From JBFXIE01 sp050176255 (GTDB taxonomy: Bacteria; Pseudomonadota; Gammaproteobacteria; Burkholderiales; Burkholderiaceae_C): a stretch of 48,699 bases of DNA. A model generated the notes under the pieces. The model saw only the letters and a list, made by a program, of their open reading frames with translations. It ran no database searches and was not told the DNA's origin. Every line of letters begins with the position of its first letter. Within the stretch, counting starts at the first letter, position 1. The position numbers and the translations under genes are program-made. Below are positions 16,646 to 25,328 of this stretch, in pieces. The stretch lies in assembly GCF_050176255.1 (NCBI RefSeq), contig NZ_JBFXIE010000022.1; one strand, given 5' to 3'.

Positions 16646-17761
16646 ATGACACGAGCTTCACCCAGCAATCAGCCCAGCTCATCCACAGCGCGCAAGCGCC
16701 CCGCCGCCTTAGTGATGCTGGTGTCCGCGGTTCTGATCCTTGCACTCGCGGGCGCTTATGCATGGATGCAATGGAGCGCAAAGCAACAAGACAACGGCCT
16801 GGCGGGCGGCAATGGACGCATCGAGGCCACCGAGGTGGACATCGCCACCAAATACGCTGGCCGCGTGGCCGAAGTGCTGGTGCAGGAAGGCGACTTCGTG
16901 CAGCAAGGTCAGCCCCTGGCGCGCATGCAGGTGGACAGCCTGCTGGCCCAGCGCCGCGAGGCCCAGGCCGGGATGGATCAGGCGCGCCAGTCCGTTGCCG
17001 CAGCCCGCGCCCAGGTGGCGCTGCGCGAAAGCGAGCACGCGGCTGCGCAGGCGCAGATCGTGCAGCGCGAGGCCGACCTGGATGCCGCGCAGCGGCGCGC
17101 CACGCGCGCAGACACCCTGGCGCGCCAAGGCGCCATGCCCTTGCAAGAACTGGACGATGACCGCGCGCGCGTGCGCGGTCTGCAGGCGGCGGTAAAAGCC
17201 GCGCAAGCCCAGGCGCAGGCAGCGCAGGCGGCCATCCAGGCGGCGCGCACGCAGGTGGACAGCGCGCAATCGGCCGTGCGCGCCGCCGAGGCCACAGTGC
17301 AGCGCATCGAGGCCGACCTGCAAGACAGCCAGCTCATCGCCCCCCGCGAGGGCCGCGTGCAGCTACTACTGGCCCAGCCAGGCGAGGTGCTGGGCGCGGG
17401 CGGCAAGGTACTCAACCTGGTGGATCTGACCGATGTGTACATGAGCTTCTTTTTGCCCGAAACTGTGGCTGGCCGAGTGGCCCTGGGCAGCGAAGTGCGC
17501 ATCGTGCTGGACGCTGCGCCGCAGTACGTGATACCGGCCCAGGTGTCGTTTGTGGCCAGCACCGCGCAGTTCACGCCCAAGACGGTGGAAACCGCCAGCG
17601 AGCGGCAAAAGCTCATGTTCCGCGTAAAGGCGCGCATCGCTGCGCAGCTTCTGCGCCAGTACCGCGAGCAAGTCAAGACTGGCCTGCCCGGCATGGCCTG
17701 GGTCCGGCTGGATCCCGCGCAGGACTGGCCCGAGCACCTGCGCAAAACCGCGGCCCCATGA
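16646..17761 (+). CDS. yhiI: HlyD-family membrane fusion protein (YhiI-like)
   Basis: A 371-residue periplasmic adaptor of the HlyD/YbhG type. One N-terminal transmembrane segment (about residues 20-42) is followed by a lipoyl half-motif (GRIEATEVDIATKYAGRVAEVLVQEGDFVQQGQPLARM), a long Ala/Gln/Arg-rich alpha-helical hairpin (about residues 100-225), the second lipoyl half (LIAPREGRVQLLLAQPGEVLGAGGKVLNLVDL) and a beta-barrel. It is the first gene of a three-gene cluster with an RbbA-like fused ABC protein and a YhhJ-like permease, the same order as E. coli yhiI-rbbA-yhhJ. The ATG at 16646 is preferred to a TTG three codons upstream. Confidence 0.85.
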   Translation: MTRASPSNQPSSSTARKRPAALVMLVSAVLILALAGAYAWMQWSAKQQDNGLAGGNGRIEATEVDIATKYAGRVAEVLVQEGDFVQQGQPLARMQVDSLLAQRREAQAGMDQARQSVAAARAQVALRESEHAAAQAQIVQREADLDAAQRRATRADTLARQGAMPLQELDDDRARVRGLQAAVKAAQAQAQAAQAAIQAARTQVDSAQSAVRAAEATVQRIEADLQDSQLIAPREGRVQLLLAQPGEVLGAGGKVLNLVDLTDVYMSFFLPETVAGRVALGSEVRIVLDAAPQYVIPAQVSFVASTAQFTPKTVETASERQKLMFRVKARIAAQLLRQYREQVKTGLPGMAWVRLDPAQDWPEHLRKTAAP

Positions 17762-17801
17762 TCCGTGACGCTGCGCGCCACGGTGGCACAAAGCCCGGCA
17801 C

Positions 17802-20612
17802 ATGCAAGAACGGCACACACCCCACCCCCTGCTGACTGCAGCCCCCGCGGTCAGCCTGCACGACGTGCATCTGAGCTACGGCAAAGCCGTGGCCCTGCGC
17901 GGCATCACTCTGGACGTGCCGCGCGGTCGCCTGGTGGGCCTGATCGGACCAGACGGCGTGGGCAAATCCAGCCTGCTGTCGCTGATTGCCGGTGCGCGCG
18001 GTTTGCAACAGGGCAGCGTGCAAGTGCTGGGTGGCGACATGCGCAGCACCGCGCACCGCAACGCCATCTGCCCGCGCATCGCCTACATGCCACAGGGGCT
18101 GGGCAAAAACCTCTACCCCACGCTGTCGGTCGAGGAAAACCTGCAATTCTTTGCGCGCCTGTTTGGCCACGGTGCGGCCGAGCGGCGCAAGCGTATCGAT
18201 ACGCTGACGCACAGCACGGGGCTGCACCCCTTTCTGGCGCGGCCTGCAGGCAAGCTGTCAGGCGGCATGAAACAAAAGCTGGGGCTGTGCTGCGCGCTGA
18301 TCCACGACCCCGATCTGCTCATCCTGGACGAGCCCACCACTGGCGTGGACCCGCTGGCGCGTGCCCAGTTCTGGGAGCTGATTGCGCGCATCCGCGCCGC
18401 GCGCCCGCACATGAGCGTGATCGTCGCCACCGCCTACATGGACGAGGCGCAGCGCTTTGACTGGCTGGTGGCGATGGACGACGGCGCCATTCTGGCCGCA
18501 GGCACGCCGGCCGAGCTGCTGGCGCGCGCTGGCGCCGATACGCTGGAAGCCGCCTTCATCGCCTTGCTGCCCGAGGCCAGAAAGCGCGGTCACAGTCCAG
18601 TGGTGATGGAGCCATTGCAGGCGGGCGATGACGACATCGCCATCGAGGCGCAGGGCCTGACCATGCGCTTTGGCGACTTTGTGGCGGTGGACAGCGTGAG
18701 CTTTCGCATCCGCCGCGGCGAGATTTTTGGCTTTTTAGGCTCCAACGGCTGCGGCAAGTCCACCACCATGAAGATGCTGACCGGCCTGCTGCCTGCCAGC
18801 GAGGGGCGCGCCTGGCTGTTCGGCCATGAGGTGGACCCGCACGACATGGCCACACGCCGGCGCGTAGGCTATATGTCGCAGGCGTTCTCGCTGTATGGCG
18901 AGCTGACGGTGGAGCAAAACCTGGTGCTGCACGCGCGCCTGTTTCATGTGCCTGAAGAACAGGTGCCCAGCCGCGTGGACGAAATGCTGCAGCGCTTTGG
19001 CCTGGAGGATGTGCGCGCCAGCCTGCCCGCCAGCCTGCCGCTGGGCATGCGCCAGCGGCTGTCGCTGGCGGTGGCCATGGTGCACCGGCCCGAACTGCTG
19101 ATTCTGGACGAGCCCACATCGGGCGTGGATCCGGTGGCGCGCGACGCCTTCTGGCGCCTGCTGATCGAGCTGTCGCGCCGCGACCGGGTAACCATCTTCA
19201 TATCCACCCACTTCATGAACGAGGCCGAGCGCTGCGACCGCATGTCGATGATGCACGCTGGCCAGGTGCTGGACAGCGACACGCCCGCAGCCCTGATGGC
19301 CCGGCGCGGCGCAGCCACGCTGGAGCAGGCGTTTATTGGTTACCTGCTGGAGGCCTCGGGCGCATCGTCCAGCACTTCTGCGCCAGATGGCGGCGCAGCC
19401 CATGCGGCAGTTTCAGATAAAAAACCGTCTCCAACCCAGGTAAAGCAATCGCCAGCAGCTACAAATAGAGTAGCAACCACGCGCCACGCATTCAGCCTGC
19501 AGCGCATGCTTAGCTACCTGTGGCGCGAAAACCTGGAGCTGCGCCGCGACCCGGTACGCGCCACGCTGGCGCTGGCGGGCTCGCTGATCCTGCTGGTGGT
19601 GATTGGCTTTGGCATCAGCATGGATGTAGAGAACCTGCGCTTTGCCGTGCTCGACCGCGACCAGACGACGGTGAGCCACGGCTACGTGAATGCGCTGTCG
19701 GGCTCGCGCTATTTTGTGGAGCGCGCACCCATCGCAGACCATGCCGAGCTGGATCAGCGCATGCGCAGCGGCGAGCTGGCGCTGGCCATCGAGATACCGC
19801 CGGGCTTTGGGCGCGACGTGCTCAGCGGGCGCAGCACAGCCATCGGCGCCTGGGTGGATGGCGCTATGCCCATGCGCGCAGAAACGGTGCAAGGCTATGT
19901 GCTGGGCATGCATCAACATTGGCTGGTGTCGCAGTTGTACGAGCGCACGGGCCAACGCGCCGCGGCGCTGGCCACCGTGGAGACGCGCTTTCGCTACAAC
20001 CCCGACGTGCGCAGCCTACCCGCCATGGTGCCGGCCGTCATCCCGCTGCTGCTGCTGATGCTGCCAGCCATGCTCACGGCGCTGGCGGTGGTGCGCGAAA
20101 AAGAAATGGGCTCCATCCTCAACCTGTACGTCACACCCGTGACGCGCACCGAATTTTTACTGGGCAAGCAACTGCCCTACGTGGCGCTGGCCATGCTGAA
20201 CTTTGTGCTGATGAGCCTGATGGCCGTGACCGTGTTTGGCGTGCCCATCACCGGCAGCTTTGCCGCGCTGGCGCTGGCTGCGCTGCTCTACAGCTTTGCC
20301 GCCACCGGGCTGGGGCTGCTGGCAAGCGCCGTCACGCGCAGCCAGATTGCGGCGATGTTCTTCGCCATGATCGGCACGCTGATCCCGGCGGTGCAGTTTT
20401 CGGGGCTGACCGACCCGGTGTCGTCGCTGGAAGGCCCGGCGCGCACGATTGGCAACGTGTATCCGGCCACCCACATGTTCACCATCAGCCGCGGCGTCTT
20501 CAGCAAGGCGCTGCAGCTGGGCGACCTGCAGCAGCCCATGCTGGCGCTGGCGGCCGCGGTGCCGGTGATCACGCTAGTGGCCATTGCGCTGCTCAAAAAA
20601 CAGGACGCCTGA
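17802..20612 (+). CDS. rbbA: RbbA-like fused ABC transporter (two ATPase domains plus permease)
   Basis: A 936-residue protein with two ABC ATPase domains and a C-terminal ABC-2 type membrane domain, the architecture of E. coli RbbA (about 911 residues). Domain 1: Walker A GPDGVGKSS (49-57), signature LSGGMKQK, LILDEPTTGVDPLAR. Domain 2: Walker A GSNGCGKST (about 313-321), a degenerate signature LPLGMRQR, LILDEPTSGVDPVAR. The membrane part starts at about residue 575 with a large periplasmic loop and five or six segments. In E. coli RbbA has been reported as ribosome-associated; with HlyD and permease neighbours an export role is equally likely. The linker between domain 2 and the membrane part (about residues 538-557) contains a dispersed repeat. 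Confidence 0.88.
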   Translation: MQERHTPHPLLTAAPAVSLHDVHLSYGKAVALRGITLDVPRGRLVGLIGPDGVGKSSLLSLIAGARGLQQGSVQVLGGDMRSTAHRNAICPRIAYMPQGLGKNLYPTLSVEENLQFFARLFGHGAAERRKRIDTLTHSTGLHPFLARPAGKLSGGMKQKLGLCCALIHDPDLLILDEPTTGVDPLARAQFWELIARIRAARPHMSVIVATAYMDEAQRFDWLVAMDDGAILAAGTPAELLARAGADTLEAAFIALLPEARKRGHSPVVMEPLQAGDDDIAIEAQGLTMRFGDFVAVDSVSFRIRRGEIFGFLGSNGCGKSTTMKMLTGLLPASEGRAWLFGHEVDPHDMATRRRVGYMSQAFSLYGELTVEQNLVLHARLFHVPEEQVPSRVDEMLQRFGLEDVRASLPASLPLGMRQRLSLAVAMVHRPELLILDEPTSGVDPVARDAFWRLLIELSRRDRVTIFISTHFMNEAERCDRMSMMHAGQVLDSDTPAALMARRGAATLEQAFIGYLLEASGASSSTSAPDGGAAHAAVSDKKPSPTQVKQSPAATNRVATTRHAFSLQRMLSYLWRENLELRRDPVRATLALAGSLILLVVIGFGISMDVENLRFAVLDRDQTTVSHGYVNALSGSRYFVERAPIADHAELDQRMRSGELALAIEIPPGFGRDVLSGRSTAIGAWVDGAMPMRAETVQGYVLGMHQHWLVSQLYERTGQRAAALATVETRFRYNPDVRSLPAMVPAVIPLLLLMLPAMLTALAVVREKEMGSILNLYVTPVTRTEFLLGKQLPYVALAMLNFVLMSLMAVTVFGVPITGSFAALALAALLYSFAATGLGLLASAVTRSQIAAMFFAMIGTLIPAVQFSGLTDPVSSLEGPARTIGNVYPATHMFTISRGVFSKALQLGDLQQPMLALAAAVPVITLVAIALLKKQDA
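19416..19473 (-). repeat. Diverged palindromic repeat in the RbbA linker
   Basis: The plus strand reads AAGCAATCGCCAGCAGCTAC (19444-19463) then AAATAGAGTAGC, matching the reverse complement of the repeat core. It is in frame and encodes VKQSPAATNRV, the same reading phase (consensus QALAAIK) that is open at 42425. Confidence 0.55.
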
Positions 20613-20616
20613 GCCC

Positions 20617-21744
20617 ATGCGCCGCCGTCTGCTCAACATCTACCGCCTGGGCGTCAAAGAGCTGTGGAGCCTGCTGCGTGACCCGGCCATGCTGGTGCTG
20701 ATCGTTTATGTGTTCACCGCAGCGGTCTATACGGCAGCCAAGGCCCTGCCCGAGACGCTGAACACCGCGCCCATTGCCATCGTGGACGAAGATAGATCGC
20801 AGCTGTCGCAGCGCATCATCAACGCTTTTTACCCGCCGCACTTTTTGCCGCCCCAGATCATCACCACGCAGCAGATGGACGCAGGCATGGACGCGGGCCG
20901 CTATACCTTTGTGCTCAACATTCCGCCGCGTTTTCAGCAGGACGTGCTGTCCGGGCGCGGCGCCGAGGTGCAACTGAACGTGGACGCCACACGCATGAGC
21001 CAGGCCTTCACGGGCAGCAGCTACATACAGCAGATCGTGATAGCCGAGGTGACCGAATTCATGCAACGCGTGCGCGGCACCGGTGCATCCCCCGTGGATC
21101 TGGCGCTGCGCATGCGCTTCAACCCAACGCTGGACAAGTCCTGGTTCGGCAGCCTGATGGAAGTCATCAACAACGTGACCATGCTGTCCATCATCCTCAC
21201 CGGCGCCGCCCTGATCCGCGAGCGCGAGCACGGCACCATCGAGCACCTGCTGGTCATGCCCGTCACGCCTGTCGAGATCATGCTGGCCAAGGTCTGGTCC
21301 ATGGCTCTGGTGGTGCTGCTGGCCGCCGCGGCGTCGCTGGTGTTTGTGGTGCAGGGCCTGCTGCATGTGCCCATCGGCGGGTCGATGGTCTTGTTTTTGG
21401 CCGGCGCGGCGCTGCACCTGTTTGCCACCACTTCCATGGGCATCTTCATGGCTACGCTGGCACGCAGCATGCCGCAGTTCGGGCTGCTGATGGTGCTGGT
21501 GATACTGCCGCTGCAGATGCTCTCGGGCGGTACCACGCCGCGCGAGAGCATGCCCGAGCCACTGCAATACCTGATGGCGCTGGCACCCACCACCCACTTT
21601 GTCGAGCTGGGCCAGGCCATCCTGTATCGCGGCGCAGGGCTGGATGTGGTGTGGCCCAGGTTCCTGTGGCTGGTCGCCATTGGCGCGGTGTTGTTTGCGC
21701 TGGCGCTGGCGCGCTTTCGCCGCACCATCAGCAGCATGGCGTGA
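20617..21744 (+). CDS. yhhJ: ABC-2 type permease (YhhJ-like)
   Basis: A 375-residue membrane protein: an N-terminal transmembrane helix after ELWSLLRDPAMLVLIVYVF, a large extracytoplasmic domain (about residues 45-180), then five C-terminal membrane segments containing the ABC-2 signature around IREREHGTIEHLLVMPVTPVEIMLAKVW. It lacks an ATPase and starts 4 bp after the rbbA stop, so it very probably pairs with the permease half of RbbA, as YhhJ does in the E. coli cluster. Together with the HlyD protein it would form an envelope-spanning exporter. The substrate is unknown. Confidence 0.86.
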   Translation: MRRRLLNIYRLGVKELWSLLRDPAMLVLIVYVFTAAVYTAAKALPETLNTAPIAIVDEDRSQLSQRIINAFYPPHFLPPQIITTQQMDAGMDAGRYTFVLNIPPRFQQDVLSGRGAEVQLNVDATRMSQAFTGSSYIQQIVIAEVTEFMQRVRGTGASPVDLALRMRFNPTLDKSWFGSLMEVINNVTMLSIILTGAALIREREHGTIEHLLVMPVTPVEIMLAKVWSMALVVLLAAAASLVFVVQGLLHVPIGGSMVLFLAGAALHLFATTSMGIFMATLARSMPQFGLLMVLVILPLQMLSGGTTPRESMPEPLQYLMALAPTTHFVELGQAILYRGAGLDVVWPRFLWLVAIGAVLFALALARFRRTISSMA

Positions 21745-21837
21745 GAAAGCTGCTGTGCGATAATTGCGGGCTTTTTTGCGGAAAGTACGCCGGAATAGGC
21801 TGGCGCGGCTACCGCAGCTGACTCAAAAAGGAAGATC

Positions 21838-22092
21838 ATGAAAGAAGGCATTCACCCCAACTACCGCGAAGTGCTGTTCGTGGACCTGTCCAACGGTTTC
21901 AAGTTCGTGACCCGCTCGTGCGTGAACACGAAGGAAACCGAAACCTTCGAGGGCAAGGAATACCCGCTGTACAAGCTGGACACCTCGTCCGAGTCCCATC
22001 CGTTCTACACCGGCACGCAAAAGTCCGTGGACAACATGGGTGGCCGCGTGGAGCGTTTCCGCAACCGCTTCGGCAAGACCGCAGCAAAGTAA
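21838..22092 (+). CDS. rpmE2: Ribosomal protein bL31, type B
   Basis: An 84-residue bL31 protein (MKEGIHPNYREVLFVDLSNGFKFVTRS...). It lacks the CxxC zinc pair of the zinc-binding form, so it is the type B, zinc-independent paralogue that can replace the C+ form when zinc is scarce. The characteristic SSESHPFYTGTQKSVDN and GGRVERFRNRFGK segments are intact. An AAGGAAG-like Shine-Dalgarno site lies 5 bases upstream of the ATG. An intrinsic terminator follows. Confidence 0.95.
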   Translation: MKEGIHPNYREVLFVDLSNGFKFVTRSCVNTKETETFEGKEYPLYKLDTSSESHPFYTGTQKSVDNMGGRVERFRNRFGKTAAK

Positions 22093-22170
22093 ACGACGCG
22101 GCCCCGCAACTTGCTGCGAGGGCCCGCGCGAAAGTGCCAGCCGAAGCGCGGCGCACGCACCTTCGCACCA

Positions 22171-22205
22171 AAGGCAGCCCGGCACTACCGCGCTGCCTTT
22201 TTTGT
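22171..22205 (+). terminator. Intrinsic terminator after rpmE2
   Basis: Stem AAGGCAGC (22171-22178) / GCTGCCTT (22192-22199), 13-nt loop, followed by a T-run to 22204. It separates rpmE2 from the next gene. Confidence 0.82.
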
Positions 22206-22251
22206 TGCTGCCTTGCCATTGCCTTCATCCCCACACAAAGCACTACATCGC

Positions 22252-23952
22252 GTGAGCCACCCCACCCCCGCCATCGTCCCCCAAAGCGCCGTGCGGCCCC
22301 TGCCGCGCTGGGCGCTTGTGTTGCTGTGCCTGGCATACGCCATCGCAGGCTTTGTCGGACGTGCGCCCTGGCGCAATTCGGACATGGCATCGTTTGGCTA
22401 CATGCGCGAACTGGCCCTGGGCCACACGGCCTGGATGCACCCCCTGCTGGCAGGCATGCCGCCCGATGGCGACGAACTGCTCCCCCTGTGGCTGGGCGCC
22501 TGGGCCATCCAGCTACTGGACGGCTGGGTGGCTGCCGAGCTTGCCGCCCGCATTCCTTTCATGGCATTGCTTTTGATCACGCTGGTGGCCACCTGGTACG
22601 GCGTGTACTACCTGGCGCGCAGCCCTGGCGCGCAACCCGTGGCTTTTGCCTTTGGCGGCGAGGCGCAGCCTGCCGACTACGCCAGAGCCCTGGCCGATGC
22701 AGGCCTGCTGGCTCTCATCGCCTGCCTGGGCCTGGCCCAGCTATCCCACGAAACCACCAGCCATCTCACCCAGTTGGCCAGCACTTCGCTGCTGTTCTTT
22801 GCTGGCGCCGCCATGCCCCGGCGCATGGCATGGTCAGTGGCGTGCGCCGCAGCCGGGCTGTTCGGACTGGTGCTCAGCGGTGCGCCTATGCTGGCCACGC
22901 TGCTGGGACTGGGCTGCACCTGGCTAGTGTGGAGCAGCACCCGCAGCACTGAGGCACGCCTGCGCACCACTGCCACCACCGTGCTGGCGGCCCTGACGCT
23001 GGCCGCCGCTGTGCTGGCCCTGCAGCTGGACTTGTGGCGCTGGCGCATTGCCAGCATGGACTACGCCCGTGAATGGCAGGGCCTGCTGCGCCTGTTCATC
23101 TGGTTCAGCTGGCCGGCCTGGCCGCTCGCACTATGGACCCTATGGCGCTGGCGCCGCCAGATCACCAGCCGCGAATACCACCGCCACCTATTGCTTCCTT
23201 TGTGTTTTGTGCTGGTCACTGTTGGCGCCACGCTGACCACCCAGCCCGCCGACCGCAGCCTGCTGCTGGGCCTGCCTGCCCTGGCAACCCTGGCGGCGTT
23301 TGCCCTGCCCACGTTGCGGCGCAGCATTGCGGCGCTGATCGACTGGTTCACGCTGCTGTTCTTCAGCGCATCGGCCATCGCCATCTGGGTGATCTGGCTG
23401 GCGGTGCAAACGGGCGTGCCCGCCAAACCTGCCGCCAACGTGGCCCGGCTGGCGCCAGGCTACGAGCCTGGCTTCAGTGCACTGGCTTTTGGCGTGGCGC
23501 TGACCGCCACGGCTGCCTGGTGCGCTCTGGTGTACTGGCGCGCAGCACGCAACCGGGCCGTCATCTGGAAAAGCCTGGTGCTGCCCGCCAGCGGCGCGAC
23601 GCTGGGCTGGCTGCTGCTGATGACACTGTGGCTGCCGCTGTTGAACTATGGCCGCAGTCTGGAACCGCAAGTGGCTGGCGTTGCCGCGGCCATTACCGAC
23701 AAGCAAGGCTGTGTGGCGGGCTACAGCCTGACGCGCGCGCAGATCGCTGCGCTGGCTTATCACGGCCAGCTGCGCGTGGCGACTGTGTCGCAGCAGCACC
23801 TGTGCGATTGGGCGGTCGTAGATGCGGATCTGGGGCCCGCCCTGGATACCCTGCTGCCCGCCGCACAATGGCGCCTTGTCGCCCGCGTCAAGCGCCCCAC
23901 AGACCGCAACGACGTCCTTCTGGTGCTACGGCGCGCGGGCAACCGGCCCTGA
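22252..23952 (+). CDS. Polytopic membrane protein of unknown function
   Basis: A 566-residue protein with roughly a dozen hydrophobic segments. The N-terminal part (RAPWRNSDMASFGYMRELALGHTAWMHPLLAG...DELLPLWLGAWAIQLL) resembles the first loop of GT39/GT83-type membrane glycosyltransferases, with an acidic residue in an external loop and then a transmembrane run. The C-terminal 100 residues form a soluble domain (QVAGVAAAITDKQGCVAGYSLTRAQIAALAYHG), also like those enzymes. A membrane glycosyltransferase is therefore possible but not secure. The GTG at 22252 is the likeliest start. The gene ends 20 bp before a MATE transporter on the same strand. Confidence 0.6.
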   Translation: MSHPTPAIVPQSAVRPLPRWALVLLCLAYAIAGFVGRAPWRNSDMASFGYMRELALGHTAWMHPLLAGMPPDGDELLPLWLGAWAIQLLDGWVAAELAARIPFMALLLITLVATWYGVYYLARSPGAQPVAFAFGGEAQPADYARALADAGLLALIACLGLAQLSHETTSHLTQLASTSLLFFAGAAMPRRMAWSVACAAAGLFGLVLSGAPMLATLLGLGCTWLVWSSTRSTEARLRTTATTVLAALTLAAAVLALQLDLWRWRIASMDYAREWQGLLRLFIWFSWPAWPLALWTLWRWRRQITSREYHRHLLLPLCFVLVTVGATLTTQPADRSLLLGLPALATLAAFALPTLRRSIAALIDWFTLLFFSASAIAIWVIWLAVQTGVPAKPAANVARLAPGYEPGFSALAFGVALTATAAWCALVYWRAARNRAVIWKSLVLPASGATLGWLLLMTLWLPLLNYGRSLEPQVAGVAAAITDKQGCVAGYSLTRAQIAALAYHGQLRVATVSQQHLCDWAVVDADLGPALDTLLPAAQWRLVARVKRPTDRNDVLLVLRRAGNRP

Positions 23953-23972
23953 GAGGCTAAGGGTCTGAGACC

Positions 23973-25328
23973 ATGTCCGACCTGTCCACCATCTCACGCC
24001 ACGCGCTTACGGTGCTGGCGGGTCAGCTGGCGGTGATGGCTTTTGGCGTGACGGACACCATCGTGGCCGGCCGACATGCCCCAGAGTCGCTGGCGGCCCT
24101 GTCCATCGGTTCGGCCGTGTTCGTCAGCGTGTATGTGGCGCTGATGGGCGTGCTGCAAGCGTTGCTGCCCGTGTGGGCCGAGCAGCGCGGCGCCAACGCG
24201 CAAGCGGCCCTGGGGGCCAGTGTGCGCCAGTCGCTGTACCTGTGCGCCACCGCCAGCGTGCTGGGCATGGCAGTGCTGCTGTCGCCCGGCCCCATCCTGC
24301 ACTGGACTGACGTGCCGCCGGCATTGCACGCCGAGGTGAGCAGATATCTGGCCATCTTGGCCCTGGGTCTGCCGCCGGCACTGCTTTTTCGCATCTACAG
24401 CACCCTGAACCAGTCACTGGGCCACCCGCAATTGGTCACCTGGCTGCAGGTGGGGTCGCTGGCCCTGAAGGTGCCGCTGTCAATCTGGCTCACCTTCGGC
24501 GGCGGGGGCCTGGCGCCCCAGGGAGCTGCGGGCTGCGCATGGGCGACACTGGCAGTGAACTACGGCCTGCTGCTGGTCAGCTGGATGATGTTGCGCCGTC
24601 ATGCCATGTACGCGCCGCTGGCACTGTGGCGCTCGATGGAACGGCCAGACTGGGCGCAGTTGGCGCGCTTTCTGCGGCTGGGGCTTCCTGCCGGACTGGC
24701 CATTTTGGTAGAGGTCACCTCGTTCACTCTAATGGCCCTTTTCATCGCGCGCCAAGGCGCGCTAGCGTCTGCCGCGCACCAGATTGCCGCCAACCTCGGC
24801 GCAGTGCTCTACATGGTGCCGCTTTCGCTCGGTATTGCCACCAGTGCGCGGGTGAGTTTTTGGCGCGGCGCTGGCGATGAGCGCCGCGCTGCCGCCGTTG
24901 CACTCCGGGGTTTCTGGCTTGCAACAGTTATGGGATGCGTGCTAGCGGCTTCCCTCTTCGTGGCCAAAGACAGGCTGGCCGCGCTTTATTCGGGCGACGA
25001 CGCCGTAGTGGCGCTGGCTGCGGCACTCCTGGCGTGGGTGGCTGCCTACCATGTGGCCGACGCGGTGCAAACGCTGTGCATCTTTGTGCTGCGCAGCTAC
25101 CGCATTACGTTGGCGCCACTGGTGGTGTATGGCGTGCTGCTGTGGGGCGTCGGGCTGTATGGCGGCTATGTGCTGGCCTATCAAGGGTGGCCGGGCTGGG
25201 AGCCCCAGCCCTCGCCAGTGACATTCTGGGCAGCCAGCGCTGCCGCCCTGGGCATCACCGCGCTGGTGTTTGGTGCGCTGTTGCAGTGGGTACTCAGACT
25301 GCAGACGCGCCCCGAAGCACGTCAGTGA
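23973..25328 (+). CDS. MATE-family efflux transporter
   Basis: A 451-residue protein with about twelve transmembrane helices in two halves, typical of the MATE/NorM family. The N-terminal half has AFGVTDTIVAGRHAPESLAALSIGSAVF and the second half has ASAAHQIAANLGAVLYMVPLSLGIATSARVSFWRGAG, both family-conserved. These antiporters export cationic drugs or metabolites with Na+ or H+. It starts 20 bp after the preceding membrane-protein gene, so an operon is likely. Its last 35 bases overlap the 3' end of phoR on the other strand. Confidence 0.9.
   Translation: MSDLSTISRHALTVLAGQLAVMAFGVTDTIVAGRHAPESLAALSIGSAVFVSVYVALMGVLQALLPVWAEQRGANAQAALGASVRQSLYLCATASVLGMAVLLSPGPILHWTDVPPALHAEVSRYLAILALGLPPALLFRIYSTLNQSLGHPQLVTWLQVGSLALKVPLSIWLTFGGGGLAPQGAAGCAWATLAVNYGLLLVSWMMLRRHAMYAPLALWRSMERPDWAQLARFLRLGLPAGLAILVEVTSFTLMALFIARQGALASAAHQIAANLGAVLYMVPLSLGIATSARVSFWRGAGDERRAAAVALRGFWLATVMGCVLAASLFVAKDRLAALYSGDDAVVALAAALLAWVAAYHVADAVQTLCIFVLRSYRITLAPLVVYGVLLWGVGLYGGYVLAYQGWPGWEPQPSPVTFWAASAAALGITALVFGALLQWVLRLQTRPEARQ

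Noticed and set aside
24763..24780. GCGCTAGCGTC within the MATE gene, resembling one arm of the repeat.
   Set aside because: It encodes residues conserved in MATE proteins (ALASAAHQIA) and the rest of the repeat is absent.
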